Positions 16,354-24,680 of a stretch of DNA of 64,000 bases are shown here, one piece after another. Positions within the stretch are counted from its first letter, which is position 1, and each line of letters begins with the position of its first letter. This stretch comes from Deefgea piscis. GTDB lineage: Bacteria > Pseudomonadota > Gammaproteobacteria > Burkholderiales > Chitinibacteraceae. The translations under genes were made by a program, and so were the position numbers. The notes under the pieces are model-generated. The model saw only the letters and a list, made by a program, of their open reading frames with translations, did no database searches and was not told where the DNA came from. The DNA is taken from contig NZ_CP054143.1 of NCBI RefSeq assembly GCF_013284055.1, positions 1,550,001-1,614,000 on the forward strand, written 5' to 3'.

Positions 16354-17901
16354 ATGCTCGATGCTCAAATTAGCGCCCAATTGCAGGGCTATCTCGAAAA
16401 ACTACAATATCCGATCGAATTGATTGCTTCATTAGATCAAACTGCTGCTGCCAATGAAATGGCCACTTTGTTGCAAGAAATTGCGGCATTAAATTCTAAA
16501 GTTACTGTTCGTATGGATGGCGTTGCCGCATTGCGCCCATCGTTTGCCATTGCTCGCCTTGGCGATGCGCCGCGGGTGCATTTTGCCGGTATTCCATTGG
16601 GGCATGAATTTACTTCTTTGGTCTTGGCTTTATTGCAGGTCGGAGGCCATCCGCCACGGGTAGATGAGGCAACGATTGCATCGATCAAATCATTGCCAGG
16701 TCCATTGAATTTTGTGTCGTTTATTTCTTTGTCTTGCCACAACTGCCCTGATGTTGTGCAAGCCTTGAATTTAATGGCGGTGCTCAACCCGGCGATTACC
16801 CACACCATGGTCGATGGTGCTTTGTATCAAGATTATGTTGCTGAGCAGCGCGTGATGGCGGTACCAACCGTGTTGCTGAACGATCAGCCTTTTGGTCAAG
16901 GTCGGATGACGGTTGAAGAAATCGTGGCCAAGCTCGATACCGGCAGTGGTGAGCGTGCCGCGCAAGACATCAACGCCAAAGCACCATTTGATGTGTTGGT
17001 CGTGGGTGGTGGCCCAGCGGGTGCTTCTGCTGCAGTGTACGCCGCCCGTAAAGGGATTCGTACTGGCGTGGTTGCTGAGCGTTTTGGCGGTCAAGTGCTC
17101 GATACCATGGGCATTGAGAATTTTATTTCGGTTAAAGCCACCGAAGGCCCGAAATTGGCCAGCGCCTTAGAAAACCATGTTCGCGAATACGAAGTGGACA
17201 TTATGAATTTGCAACGCGCTAGCAAATTAACCCCAGGCGATTTGATTGAGATTGAATTGGCCAACGGCGCAAAATTGCAAAGTCGCAGCGTGATTTTGTC
17301 GACAGGTGCGCGCTGGCGTGAAATGAACGTGCCGGGCGAACAAGAATACCGTGGTCGTGGTGTGGCGTACTGCCCGCATTGCGATGGCCCATTGTTTAAA
17401 GGCAAGCGCGTTGCCGTTATTGGTGGCGGCAATTCCGGCGTCGAAGCGGCGATTGATTTGGCGGGGATTGTGAGTCATGTGACCTTGCTTGAGTTTGGCG
17501 AGCAAATGCGTGCTGATGCGGTATTGCAAAACAAATTGCGTAGCCTGCCGAATGTAACGATTTTGACGCAAGCGCAAACCACGGCCGTGATCGGCAATGG
17601 CGAAAAAGTCACTGCGCTCAATTACACCGATCGTGCGTCTGGTGAAGCGCGTAGCATTGAGTTGGAAGGTATCTTTGTACAGATTGGTTTGTTGCCTAAT
17701 ACCGATTGGTTAAAAGGTGTGGTCGATTTAAGCCCTAGCGGTGAAATCATCGTTGATGCGCGCGGCCAGACTTCGGTGCCAGGGGTGTTTGCCGCCGGTG
17801 ATGTGACCACCGTGCCGTTTAAACAAATCATTATCGCCATGGGCGAAGGCGCCAAAGCCTCGTTATCAGCGTTTGATCACCTGATTCGCAGCGGGCATTA
17901 A
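16354..17901 (+). CDS. ahpF: alkyl hydroperoxide reductase subunit F
   Basis: A 515-residue flavoprotein disulfide reductase that passes electrons from NADH to AhpC. The N-terminal double-thioredoxin domain has C128 and C131 (SCHNCPD). The FAD motif [19 protein letters not shown] starts near 216, and the thioredoxin-reductase-like centre is C340/C343 (YCPHCDG), followed by the NADH motif [14 protein letters not shown]. The ATG at 16354 is used, with CGGAGAA just upstream; an in-frame GTG at 16330 would add residues absent from the family. It lies 133 bases after ahpC and ends at a terminator. Confidence 0.97.
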   Translation: MLDAQISAQLQGYLEKLQYPIELIASLDQTAAANEMATLLQEIAALNSKVTVRMDGVAALRPSFAIARLGDAPRVHFAGIPLGHEFTSLVLALLQVGGHPPRVDEATIASIKSLPGPLNFVSFISLSCHNCPDVVQALNLMAVLNPAITHTMVDGALYQDYVAEQRVMAVPTVLLNDQPFGQGRMTVEEIVAKLDTGSGERAAQDINAKAPFDVLVVGGGPAGASAAVYAARKGIRTGVVAERFGGQVLDTMGIENFISVKATEGPKLASALENHVREYEVDIMNLQRASKLTPGDLIEIELANGAKLQSRSVILSTGARWREMNVPGEQEYRGRGVAYCPHCDGPLFKGKRVAVIGGGNSGVEAAIDLAGIVSHVTLLEFGEQMRADAVLQNKLRSLPNVTILTQAQTTAVIGNGEKVTALNYTDRASGEARSIELEGIFVQIGLLPNTDWLKGVVDLSPSGEIIVDARGQTSVPGVFAAGDVTTVPFKQIIIAMGEGAKASLSAFDHLIRSGH

Positions 17902-17921
17902 TCGCGAGATTAAAATGACGT

Positions 17922-17950
17922 AAAAAACGAGGCCAAGCGCCTCGTTTTTT
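17922..17950 (+). terminator. rho-independent terminator after ahpF
   Basis: AAAAAACGAGGC-caagc-GCCTCGTTTTTT: a 12-bp perfect stem with T-run, 20 bases past the ahpF stop. Confidence 0.9.
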
Positions 17951-18217
17951 TATGGGCAGATGAAAGTTAGCTGGTAAAACTTGCTGGTATGGCTGTTTGA
18001 CTTAGTGGTGTGGCGGGCACGGTTTGCGGTGTAAATGCTTTGCCAATAGTCGTTGCTTACTTAATGGTATATGGCTGTAGGCTTTTATTTAAAAGCGATA
18101 GCTGGTAATACACTAAGATTGTGAGAAAGCAGAGCAAGCTGTTCGCACGCTCAAACCACTCAAACTTGCGCGATTTTGTTCTGAGCTTTAGCCAATGCGT
18201 GAATCGGGTTGGCTGGT
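17951..18217. other. intergenic region without recognisable gene
   Basis: Between the ahpF terminator and the amidotransferase stop. I see no coding frame of quality. A stretch at ~18066-18118 (GGTATATGGCTG ... GCTGGTAATACA) resembles 20868-20913, a possible degenerate short repeat. Confidence 0.4.
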
Positions 18218-18919
18218 TTATTCAGTCAACCCAATCTGGCGCAACCATTGGCGGAGCATGTTTTTTCCGGCGGAGGCTTTGCTGAGTGCATTGTGTTTTC
18301 CATTTGCACGTAACTTTGGAATATCAACGCCAGCAAGGTGTAGCTCGACGGTATGGCCAATGAGCCATGGCTCCATTTTATCGCCATGCGCTTCAGCATG
18401 AAATTGCAATGCCAAGGTATGCGCGCCATAAGAAAACGCCTGATGCGGTGTGAGCGCTGTTGACGCCAGCAAGGTGGCGCCAAGGGGCAAATCAAAGGTG
18501 TCGCCGTGCCAATGCAGCACATCGACGTGCGCTAACGCGCTCAGAAATGAATTTTCTGCCGCCTGAGCCAATTGCAATGGCGACCAAGCAATTTCTTTCG
18601 CTTTGCCGGGATAAACCGCCGCCCCAAGTGCTGCGGCAATGATTTGCGCGCCCAAGCAAATACCAAGCACCGGCAAGTTCTGGCGTATTCGCTGCGCTAC
18701 ATACTCAATTTCGGTGGTGAGCCACGGATATATTGAGGCCTCATAGACGCCAATTGGTCCGCCTAAGATAATCACGAGGTCTGCGGCATGGCATGTGCTG
18801 AGATCAAATTGCGCCATTCCCGCGTCGATGTATGTGATGTCAAAACCTTGCTCGATTAAAACCTCAGCAAAGATGCCAAGGTCTTCAAACTGCAGGTGTC
18901 GTATGGCAATACATTGCAT
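18218..18919 (-). CDS. class I glutamine amidotransferase, GMP synthase-like
   Basis: A ~233-residue stand-alone GATase1 domain. The nucleophile is C88 in VLGICLGAQ, and the catalytic His/Glu pair lies in LQFHAEAHGD (~183-192). The oxyanion-strand block VIILGGPIGVYE (49-60) is typical of the GMP-synthase-like group that also includes glutamine hydrolases of unknown acceptor. The start at 18919 has GGAG nine bases upstream and matches the family N-terminus; the frame can be extended to 19033. It follows the AhpD-like gene on the same strand. Confidence 0.88.
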   Translation of the reverse strand: MQCIAIRHLQFEDLGIFAEVLIEQGFDITYIDAGMAQFDLSTCHAADLVIILGGPIGVYEASIYPWLTTEIEYVAQRIRQNLPVLGICLGAQIIAAALGAAVYPGKAKEIAWSPLQLAQAAENSFLSALAHVDVLHWHGDTFDLPLGATLLASTALTPHQAFSYGAHTLALQFHAEAHGDKMEPWLIGHTVELHLAGVDIPKLRANGKHNALSKASAGKNMLRQWLRQIGLTE

Positions 18920-19036
18920 AGGATGCTCCGCTCGCTTGTTGCTAGTGCACTGTTGTTGATGCTCATTACCCAGTATCGCGCATTCGCTAATGCTTGCGAG
19001 GCGTTGGGTCGTGTTGCACCAAACGCCTCGCATCGA

Positions 19037-19582
19037 TCAATCGATAGGATTTAACGCCACTAGCGGGAAGTCCACCGGCACCTCAAAAGCGACATTTACA
19101 TAATTAGTGAAAATATTCAGCGCAATATGCGCGAGGATTTCGACGATATGTTCATCGTCAAAACCCACTGCACGTAATTCGCTGATATCTTGATTAGACA
19201 CCTGCGCTCGGTTTTTGACGACCTTTAAGGCAAACGCCAATGCCGCTGCGGTTTTCGGGTCGCTTGATTGGCCAGCTTGGGCGGCCCGTAATTCATCGGC
19301 GCTCACGCCGGCGTTTTTGCCCAATACCGTATGCGCCGCTAAGCAGTATTCACAACGATTCTGGTTGGCAATCGCGACGGCAATCTGCTCGCCGAGTTTT
19401 GCTCCCAATACACCGGCCCCTAAGGCCGCAAATGAACCCCACATACTGGTGAGTGCTGCGGGCGAGTTGGCAACGGCTTTAAACATATTGGGTGTGGCAC
19501 CAAAAGCCTGCTGAATCTGCGCTAACAAAACTTGGCGGTTGGCGGTGGTTTCGGCGGCGTTAATAAGTTGTACACGGGGCAT
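19037..19582 (-). CDS. AhpD-like carboxymuconolactone decarboxylase family protein
   Basis: A 181-residue helical protein of the AhpD/CMD superfamily. The redox motif is C77-E-Y-C80 followed by LAAH (H84), as in AhpD-type peroxidase-related proteins in which the two cysteines and histidine form the active site. AAAGGAAA precedes the ATG. It is divergent from an AraC-family regulator, a frequent pairing for this family, and is followed by the amidotransferase gene. It probably reduces peroxides or acts as a stress-induced hydratase-like enzyme; the electron donor is unknown. Confidence 0.9.
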   Translation of the reverse strand: MPRVQLINAAETTANRQVLLAQIQQAFGATPNMFKAVANSPAALTSMWGSFAALGAGVLGAKLGEQIAVAIANQNRCEYCLAAHTVLGKNAGVSADELRAAQAGQSSDPKTAAALAFALKVVKNRAQVSNQDISELRAVGFDDEHIVEILAHIALNIFTNYVNVAFEVPVDFPLVALNPID

Positions 19583-19777
19583 GATGATTTCCTTTTCGTA
19601 AATCGAGAATCAATTGATATCGACGAGCTAATAATTGGCCTGATCCGCTTGTGCTTAGTTGAGGGGCCACGTGTCTGCTAGTTCGTCAAACGGTGCAAAG
19701 ATGCACTGAGGGCAGTTTGCTCCGTTACCGTGTACTATTGGTATCTAACCGTATCAACAATATATCTATTCGTACAC

Positions 19778-20656
19778 ATGCCGATTGATTCACGACCCAC
19801 TTTAGATCGACTGTCCTCGCTGCTGGAGCGTTTTCAGGTTTCTGCTAGCCTTTTTCATACCGGAATGCTGTGTGGCGTTCATCGTTTTGAGGCGCAGACT
19901 GGGCGAGGTTTTTTTCATGTGCTGCGCAAAGGTGGCGTGGTGGTGACGCACCACAAAAATTCAGGAGTGCAATCGCGCATTGAGATTGTTGAACCTACGC
20001 TGCTGTTTTATCCTCAGCCATTGGCGCATCAGTTTCACAATGCGCCGCAAGATGGCGCTGATTTCACCTGCGCGACAGTGTCTTTTGAGGGTGGAGTGAC
20101 GCATCCTTTGGTGCGGGCATTGCCAGCACTCATTGTGCTACCGCTATCCAAGGTGCCGAGTTTGGCTGGGGCGCTCGAGCTATTGTTTCAGGAGGTCGAT
20201 CAAGTGCGGTGCGGGCAGAAATTGATTGCAGATCGTCTATTTGACGTTGTGCTGCTGCAGTTGCTGCGCTGGCTACTCGATCATGGTGAAGAAGGGGGTG
20301 TGGCGATTGGTTTGGCATCGGGCTTGGCCGATCCACAATTGGCGTACGCACTCACTGCCATTCATGAAAATCCACAGTTGCCTTGGACGCTAGCAGAGCT
20401 GGCTGAGCGAGCCAGCTTGTCTCGCAGTGCATTTGCCAGTCGCTTTAAAAGGGTTGTCGGGGTGGCGCCAGCTGAATACCTCACTGACTGGCGCATGGCG
20501 CTGGCAAAGAAGCAGCTGCGGCAAGGCTATGCGGTGAAATTGATTGCATCCAATTTGGGTTATGCCAATTCGTCGGCGCTGTCACGGGTTTTTGCGCAAC
20601 GAATTGGTTTGTCGCCAAGGGCTTGGCTGTCGCAGCATCAGAGTCCAGAGGTTTGA
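19778..20656 (+). CDS. AraC family transcriptional regulator
   Basis: A ~292-residue regulator. The N-terminal half is an AraC-type cupin (RPTLDRLSSLLERFQV onward, LRKGGVVVT, LLFYPQPLAHQF), and the C-terminus has the two helix-turn-helix motifs (WTLAELAERASLSRSAFASR and VKLIASNLGYANSSALSRVF). The start at 19778 is preferred from the family N-terminus; a GTG at 19730 is in frame. Neither has a good ribosome site. It is divergent from the AhpD-like gene, 195 bases apart, and is its likely regulator. Confidence 0.92.
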   Translation: MPIDSRPTLDRLSSLLERFQVSASLFHTGMLCGVHRFEAQTGRGFFHVLRKGGVVVTHHKNSGVQSRIEIVEPTLLFYPQPLAHQFHNAPQDGADFTCATVSFEGGVTHPLVRALPALIVLPLSKVPSLAGALELLFQEVDQVRCGQKLIADRLFDVVLLQLLRWLLDHGEEGGVAIGLASGLADPQLAYALTAIHENPQLPWTLAELAERASLSRSAFASRFKRVVGVAPAEYLTDWRMALAKKQLRQGYAVKLIASNLGYANSSALSRVFAQRIGLSPRAWLSQHQSPEV

Positions 20657-20933
20657 GATAGATTTGAATGTTGGATGCACGAAATGCCGAGCGATAGTTC
20701 AGAGCGAATGTATTCAAGCTCTAAGCTGGCTATGAGTGAATGGATTTTTCGCTAATTCGTTTGGCAAGCGATCAATGTGGGGTTTGCTGTGCTTGGCGTG
20801 ATTTGCAAGTCTTGGTCCGAGCGCGAGGCCAAGTACAGTGTTTAATCTGGACTTGGCTGCAGGTATATGGCTGCAATCAGCTTTTATATTGGTTTGGCTG
20901 GCAATACATCGGTAATCAATATCGAGCAGACAA
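20657..20933. other. intergenic region, no convincing gene
   Basis: A frame from 20740 to 20997 is open but Trp/Cys-rich, without ribosome site, and runs through the tRNA terminator, so I do not call it. The segment 20868-20913 resembles 18066-18118. Confidence 0.4.
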
Positions 20934-20965
20934 CAAAAAACCCCGTAATCCTAAGATTGACGGGG
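20934..20965 (-). terminator. rho-independent terminator of tRNA-Met
   Basis: On the minus strand CCCCGT-N13-ACGGGG followed by TTTTTTGTT; it lies 37 bases downstream of the tRNA 3' end. Confidence 0.8.
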
Positions 20966-21001
20966 CTTTTGAATTCTCTGTGCTAGCCAGAGAATGATAA
21001 C

Positions 21002-21078
21002 TGGTGGCTATGGCGGGACTCGAACCTGCGACCCCAGCATTATGAGTGCTGTGCTCTAACCAACTGAGCTACATAGCC
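21002..21078 (-). tRNA. tRNA-Met (CAT), elongator
   Basis: The minus strand reads GGCTATGTAGCTCAGTTGG, anticodon stem-loop with CTCATAA (anticodon CAU), TTCGAGTCC in the T loop and CATAGCC-A plus an encoded CCA. The 7-bp acceptor stem pairs fully, and the body is very close to E. coli elongator tRNA-Met. An isoleucine tRNA (lysidine-modified CAU) is less likely because of this match. Confidence 0.95.
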
Positions 21079-21158
21079 AAGAGAGGGCGCTATTATCACC
21101 GATGAATTTAATCTTGGCAAGCCCTTTTTTATAAATAATCAGATAAAACGCAAAATAT

Positions 21159-22490
21159 TTATAAAACCATCACCGCAACCCAACCAAAAGCCATTAATGG
21201 CAGGTTGAAATGCAAGAAAGTCGGTACTGAAGTATCCCAAATATGGTTGTGCTGACCATCCACATTCAAACCGGCGGTCGGGCCTAGCGTTGAATCTGAT
21301 GCAGGCGAACCAGCGTCACCCAATGCGCCTGCTGTACCGACTAAGCAAACAATTGCTTCTGGGCTAAAGCCGAGCTGCATCGCGAGTGGTACGTAGATGG
21401 TGGCGAGGATAGGTACCGTCGAGAATGAAGAACCGATGCCCAAGGTCACGATCAAACCGACCAACAACATCAAAAACGCTGCCAGTGCTTTGCTATTGCC
21501 GATTAAATCCGCCGATTGCGTCACCAAGCTGGCCACATCGCCCGTAGCTTTCAGGACTTCGGCCATGCCCGAAGCCGCAATCATAATCAGGCCAATGCCG
21601 GCCATCATTTTCATGCCTTCGCTAAAGACACTATCAGCTTGTCGCCAAGGCACTGCGCCACCGAGTACACAGACGGTAAAGCCTGCCAGCGCGCCGAGCA
21701 GCATCGAATCAACACACAGTTGCACGATAAAGGTCGTCACCATTGCCAGCAGCGCCACGCTCAATGAGCGACGCGTGTAGCGACTGTCTTCGCGCTCAAC
21801 GGCTTTGAGTACGTCCATATTGTATTGGCGCGGTTTACGGTAAGTGACAAACACGGCAGTGAGCAAACCAAACAACATCCCGAGTGCGGGCAGCGCCATC
21901 GCGTGCATCACATTCACGTGGGTGACATCTAAGCCTGATTTGGTAATGCTGCCCAATAAAATTTGAGTTAAGAAAATCTCACCAAAGCCAACAGGGAACA
22001 ACATATACGGCGTAATCAAACCAAAAGTCATCACGCATGCCAATAAACGGCGGTCGACTTTAAATGTCGCCAGCGTAAAGAGCAGCGGCGGAATTACCAA
22101 AGGAATAAACGCGATATGAATCGGTAAAATATTTTGCGACGAAATTGCCAGCGCCAAAACAGCCAGCACAATGCCCCATTTAACACGCTGGGTATTGCTG
22201 CTCTTGGCACTTAATTTGGCCAAGCCATCGGCCATCGCGTGTGGTAAACCTGATTCGGCCAGCGCCAAGGCAAAAGCGCCCAACAGCGCGTAAGACAGCG
22301 CAATCCCTGCGCCACCACCGAGGCCACTATTGAATGCGGCGATGGTTTTACTCAGCTCTAAACCGCCAACCAAACCCCCGACCACAGCACTGATTAGGAT
22401 ACTGACCACCACATGAATGCGGCTCAATGAGAGCGCGAGCATCAGTGTTACTGCAATTAAAACGGCATTCATAAGTAAAAACTTGGTCAA
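21159..22490 (-). CDS. Na+/H+ antiporter family membrane protein
   Basis: A 443-residue membrane protein with about 11-12 hydrophobic segments, of the ion-transporter superfamily with NhaC-like repeats. The conserved region GTAGALGDAGSPASDSTLGP near residues 389-408 and an equivalent SSQNILPIHIAFIPLVIPPL in the first half are typical of the YuiF-like putative antiporters. It may exchange Na+ with protons or an amino acid; the substrate is not provable here. An in-frame ATG at residue 7 is an alternative start. It is a single gene, 80 bases upstream of tRNA-Met on the same strand. Confidence 0.85.
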   Translation of the reverse strand: MTKFLLMNAVLIAVTLMLALSLSRIHVVVSILISAVVGGLVGGLELSKTIAAFNSGLGGGAGIALSYALLGAFALALAESGLPHAMADGLAKLSAKSSNTQRVKWGIVLAVLALAISSQNILPIHIAFIPLVIPPLLFTLATFKVDRRLLACVMTFGLITPYMLFPVGFGEIFLTQILLGSITKSGLDVTHVNVMHAMALPALGMLFGLLTAVFVTYRKPRQYNMDVLKAVEREDSRYTRRSLSVALLAMVTTFIVQLCVDSMLLGALAGFTVCVLGGAVPWRQADSVFSEGMKMMAGIGLIMIAASGMAEVLKATGDVASLVTQSADLIGNSKALAAFLMLLVGLIVTLGIGSSFSTVPILATIYVPLAMQLGFSPEAIVCLVGTAGALGDAGSPASDSTLGPTAGLNVDGQHNHIWDTSVPTFLHFNLPLMAFGWVAVMVL

Positions 22491-22604
22491 AAAGATGCCA
22501 CTTTACCTGTAGATGAGGGTAATTGTTTAGAGATAAATCATTAATTGATGTTTCGCTTGATTGCGTATATGGGATTTTATGGGTATTAGGAATCGATCTG
22601 AACT

Positions 22605-22658
22605 GATACCATCTTGTCCCCTTGGGGGTGAAGATTGGTTTTGCTCCCCCGTTTTATG
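22605..22658 (+). promoter_or_regulatory. possible leader hairpins before amino-acid permease
   Basis: CCCC-TT-GGGG and GGGGG-N17-CCCCC-GTTTT use the same G-tract in the 60 bases before the permease ribosome site, so two mutually exclusive hairpins are possible, the second being terminator-like. This is suggestive of attenuation only; no known riboswitch core was recognised. Confidence 0.3.
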
Positions 22659-22673
22659 TTCAAAGGATTTAGC

Positions 22674-24137
22674 ATGATCGCAGAGGAAGCACAGACGGCA
22701 CCCCACCTCAAACGCAATTTGCGTGTTCGTCATCTTTCCATGATTGCCATTGGTGGCTCGATTGGAACTGGATTATTTGTTGCCTCGGGCGCGACGGTGG
22801 CCCAAGCGGGCGCTGGTGGCGCTTTGGCTGCTTACGCCGTGATTGGGTTGATGGTGTATTTTTTGATGACCAGCTTGGCCGAAATGGCTGCCTATATGCC
22901 GGTTTCAGGTTCGTTTTCAACTTACGGGGCTAAATTTGTTGAGCCCGGTTTTGGCTTTGCCCTTGGTTGGAACTACTGGTACAACTGGGCGGTGACCATC
23001 GCCGTTGAATTGGCCGCCGCCAGCATGGTGATGAAATTTTGGTTTCCAGAAAGCTCAGGCCTGATGTGGAGTGCCTTATTTTTGGCGCTGATGTTTTCGC
23101 TCAATTACCTCTCGGTAAAAGGCTTTGGTGAGGCGGAATTTTGGTTCTCGCTGATTAAAGTCGTCACCGTGGTGATTTTTATTGTCACCGGTGTGTTGAT
23201 GATTTTTGGCATCTTAAGCGGCACGCACAGCGTTGGTTTTGAAAACTTCACTATGGGCGACGGTCCTTTTGTCGGTGGTTTCCCCGCCATGCTCGGGGTG
23301 GCGATGATTGCCGGGTTCTCATTCCAAGGCACTGAATTAGTTGGTATTGCCGCTGGCGAATCAGAAAACCCGCAAAAAAACATTCCGCGTGCGATCAAGC
23401 AAGTGTTTTGGCGCATTCTGTTGTTTTATGTATTGGCGATTTTCGTCATCGGCATGTTGATTCCCTACACTGATCCGAATTTGCTTAAAAGCGATTTGGC
23501 CAATGTTGGCGTTAGCCCATTTACCTTGGTGTTTCAAAATGCCGGCATTGCCTTTGCTGCTAGCGTGATGAATGCGGTGATTTTAACGGCGATTTTATCG
23601 GCCGGTAACTCAGGCATGTATGCCTCAAGCCGCATGTTGTATTCATTGGCTTCGGAAGGCAAAGCGCCAAAAATGTTCGCTAAATTGTCGAGCAATGGCG
23701 TGCCACGCAATGCTTTATACGCGACGACTTTGGTGGCCATGTTGTGCTTTTTTGCCTCGGTATTCGGTGAAAAAACCGTGTATTTATGGCTATTGAGCAC
23801 CTCAGGGATGACCGGCTTTATTGCTTGGCTCGGGATTGCGATTTGCCATTATCGCTTCCGTAAAGCGTATATCTTGCAAGGCCGTGACATCAACGATTTG
23901 CCATATCGCTCGAAGTTTTACCCCTTTGGCCCGATGTTTGCTTTTGCCTTGTGTATGGTGATTATGCTCGGTCAAAACTACCAAGCCTTTATGGCCGGCA
24001 CCATTGATTGGGGTAGTGTAGTTGCTACTTATATCGGTATTCCACTGTTTTTGTTGATTTGGCTTAGCTATCGCTACAAAAACAAAACGCAATTTATCAC
24101 GTATGAAAAAATGGATTTAGACAGCCAGCGCGATTAA
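22674..24137 (+). CDS. amino acid permease, APC/AAT family (LysP-like)
   Basis: A 487-residue, 12-segment permease. The N-terminal block HLKRNLRVRHLSMIAIGGSI-GTGLFVASG and the region GFSFQGTELVGIAAGES are characteristic of the amino-acid transporter family that includes LysP, GabP, ProY and AroP. The size and pattern seem closest to the lysine-specific type, but this needs comparison. Start chosen at 22674, with AAAGGA eight bases upstream; the frame opens earlier with a TTG at 22635. It ends at a strong terminator (24160-24189). Confidence 0.9.
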   Translation: MIAEEAQTAPHLKRNLRVRHLSMIAIGGSIGTGLFVASGATVAQAGAGGALAAYAVIGLMVYFLMTSLAEMAAYMPVSGSFSTYGAKFVEPGFGFALGWNYWYNWAVTIAVELAAASMVMKFWFPESSGLMWSALFLALMFSLNYLSVKGFGEAEFWFSLIKVVTVVIFIVTGVLMIFGILSGTHSVGFENFTMGDGPFVGGFPAMLGVAMIAGFSFQGTELVGIAAGESENPQKNIPRAIKQVFWRILLFYVLAIFVIGMLIPYTDPNLLKSDLANVGVSPFTLVFQNAGIAFAASVMNAVILTAILSAGNSGMYASSRMLYSLASEGKAPKMFAKLSSNGVPRNALYATTLVAMLCFFASVFGEKTVYLWLLSTSGMTGFIAWLGIAICHYRFRKAYILQGRDINDLPYRSKFYPFGPMFAFALCMVIMLGQNYQAFMAGTIDWGSVVATYIGIPLFLLIWLSYRYKNKTQFITYEKMDLDSQRD

Positions 24138-24159
24138 TCTCGCCAGCAAATGCAGAAAT

Positions 24160-24189
24160 AGCCCCGCAGCGTCGGGGCTTTTTTTTTGC
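24160..24189 (+). terminator. rho-independent terminator after permease
   Basis: AGCCCCG-cagcgt-CGGGGCT followed by nine T, 23 bases past the stop codon. Confidence 0.92.
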
Positions 24190-24286
24190 AGAAAAAACAA
24201 GGCGCAATATCTGAATCATGTGGGTATGGGTATTGCCTGTAACGGTATGTAGCTTGTGGGCTGCAATTAAATACGTTGTCTTTGTG

Positions 24287-24361
24287 TGGTGGAATAAGCT
24301 CTGCGCATTCCACCGGATCGTTGTGGCCTAGGTGGAATGCACTTCGTTTATTTCACCCTAC
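24287..24361. repeat. paired palindromic repeat (GGTGGAAT type)
   Basis: Two imperfect inverted repeats in tandem: GGTGGAATAAGCTC..GCGCATTCCACC, then GGTGGAATGC..TTCGTTTATTTCACCC. The whole unit is itself roughly palindromic. The architecture matches the repeat at 60518-60593, which has a different stem sequence. Such units are common extragenic palindromes in proteobacteria. Confidence 0.6.
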
Positions 24362-24531
24362 CGCTGTGCGTAAATTTTTGCACACGAAAGGGAATGGGGC
24401 TGCTAATTTTATCGCGACTGATTCAAATTGGCGGTTATGCCTAAAGGCTAACCCGCCCGATGATGGTGGTGTATTTGCTTGCAGCCCCTGATCTAAAAAG
24501 CCCCGCCAGCCATACCCAACAACTATCGGCA

Positions 24532-24680
24532 ATGTTCAGATTTGGTGTTGATGCTGTGCCGCGCTCGTCGGTCTGGGGCTTAAAAACCCGTTTAAGCGCA
24601 CCGAGTGAGGAGAGAGACAAACGGTTTTATCGTTTGGCTCACGACAATCGAGGGCACAGCGGAGCTGGGCGCGCTCGGGT
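24532..24680 (+). repeat. 268-bp TIR repeat copy 2, left part (interrupted)
   Basis: Left 149 bases of the second copy of the repeat seen at 1489 and 55819. It starts ATGTTCAGATTTGGTGTTGA and stops at CTCGGGT, where an insertion sequence begins. The right part resumes at 25987-26109; together they give 269 bases, the same as the uninterrupted copies. Confidence 0.85.

Noticed and set aside
18195-18401. 68-residue plus-strand frame opposite the amidotransferase
   Set aside because: Shadow of the minus-strand gene, which has clear catalytic motifs.
20740-20997. 85-residue open frame before tRNA-Met
   Set aside because: Trp/Cys-rich, no ribosome site, and it reads through the tRNA terminator hairpin.
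24276-24491. 71-residue frame in the palindromic repeat region
   Set aside because: Produced by the repeat; no ribosome site or protein-like pattern.
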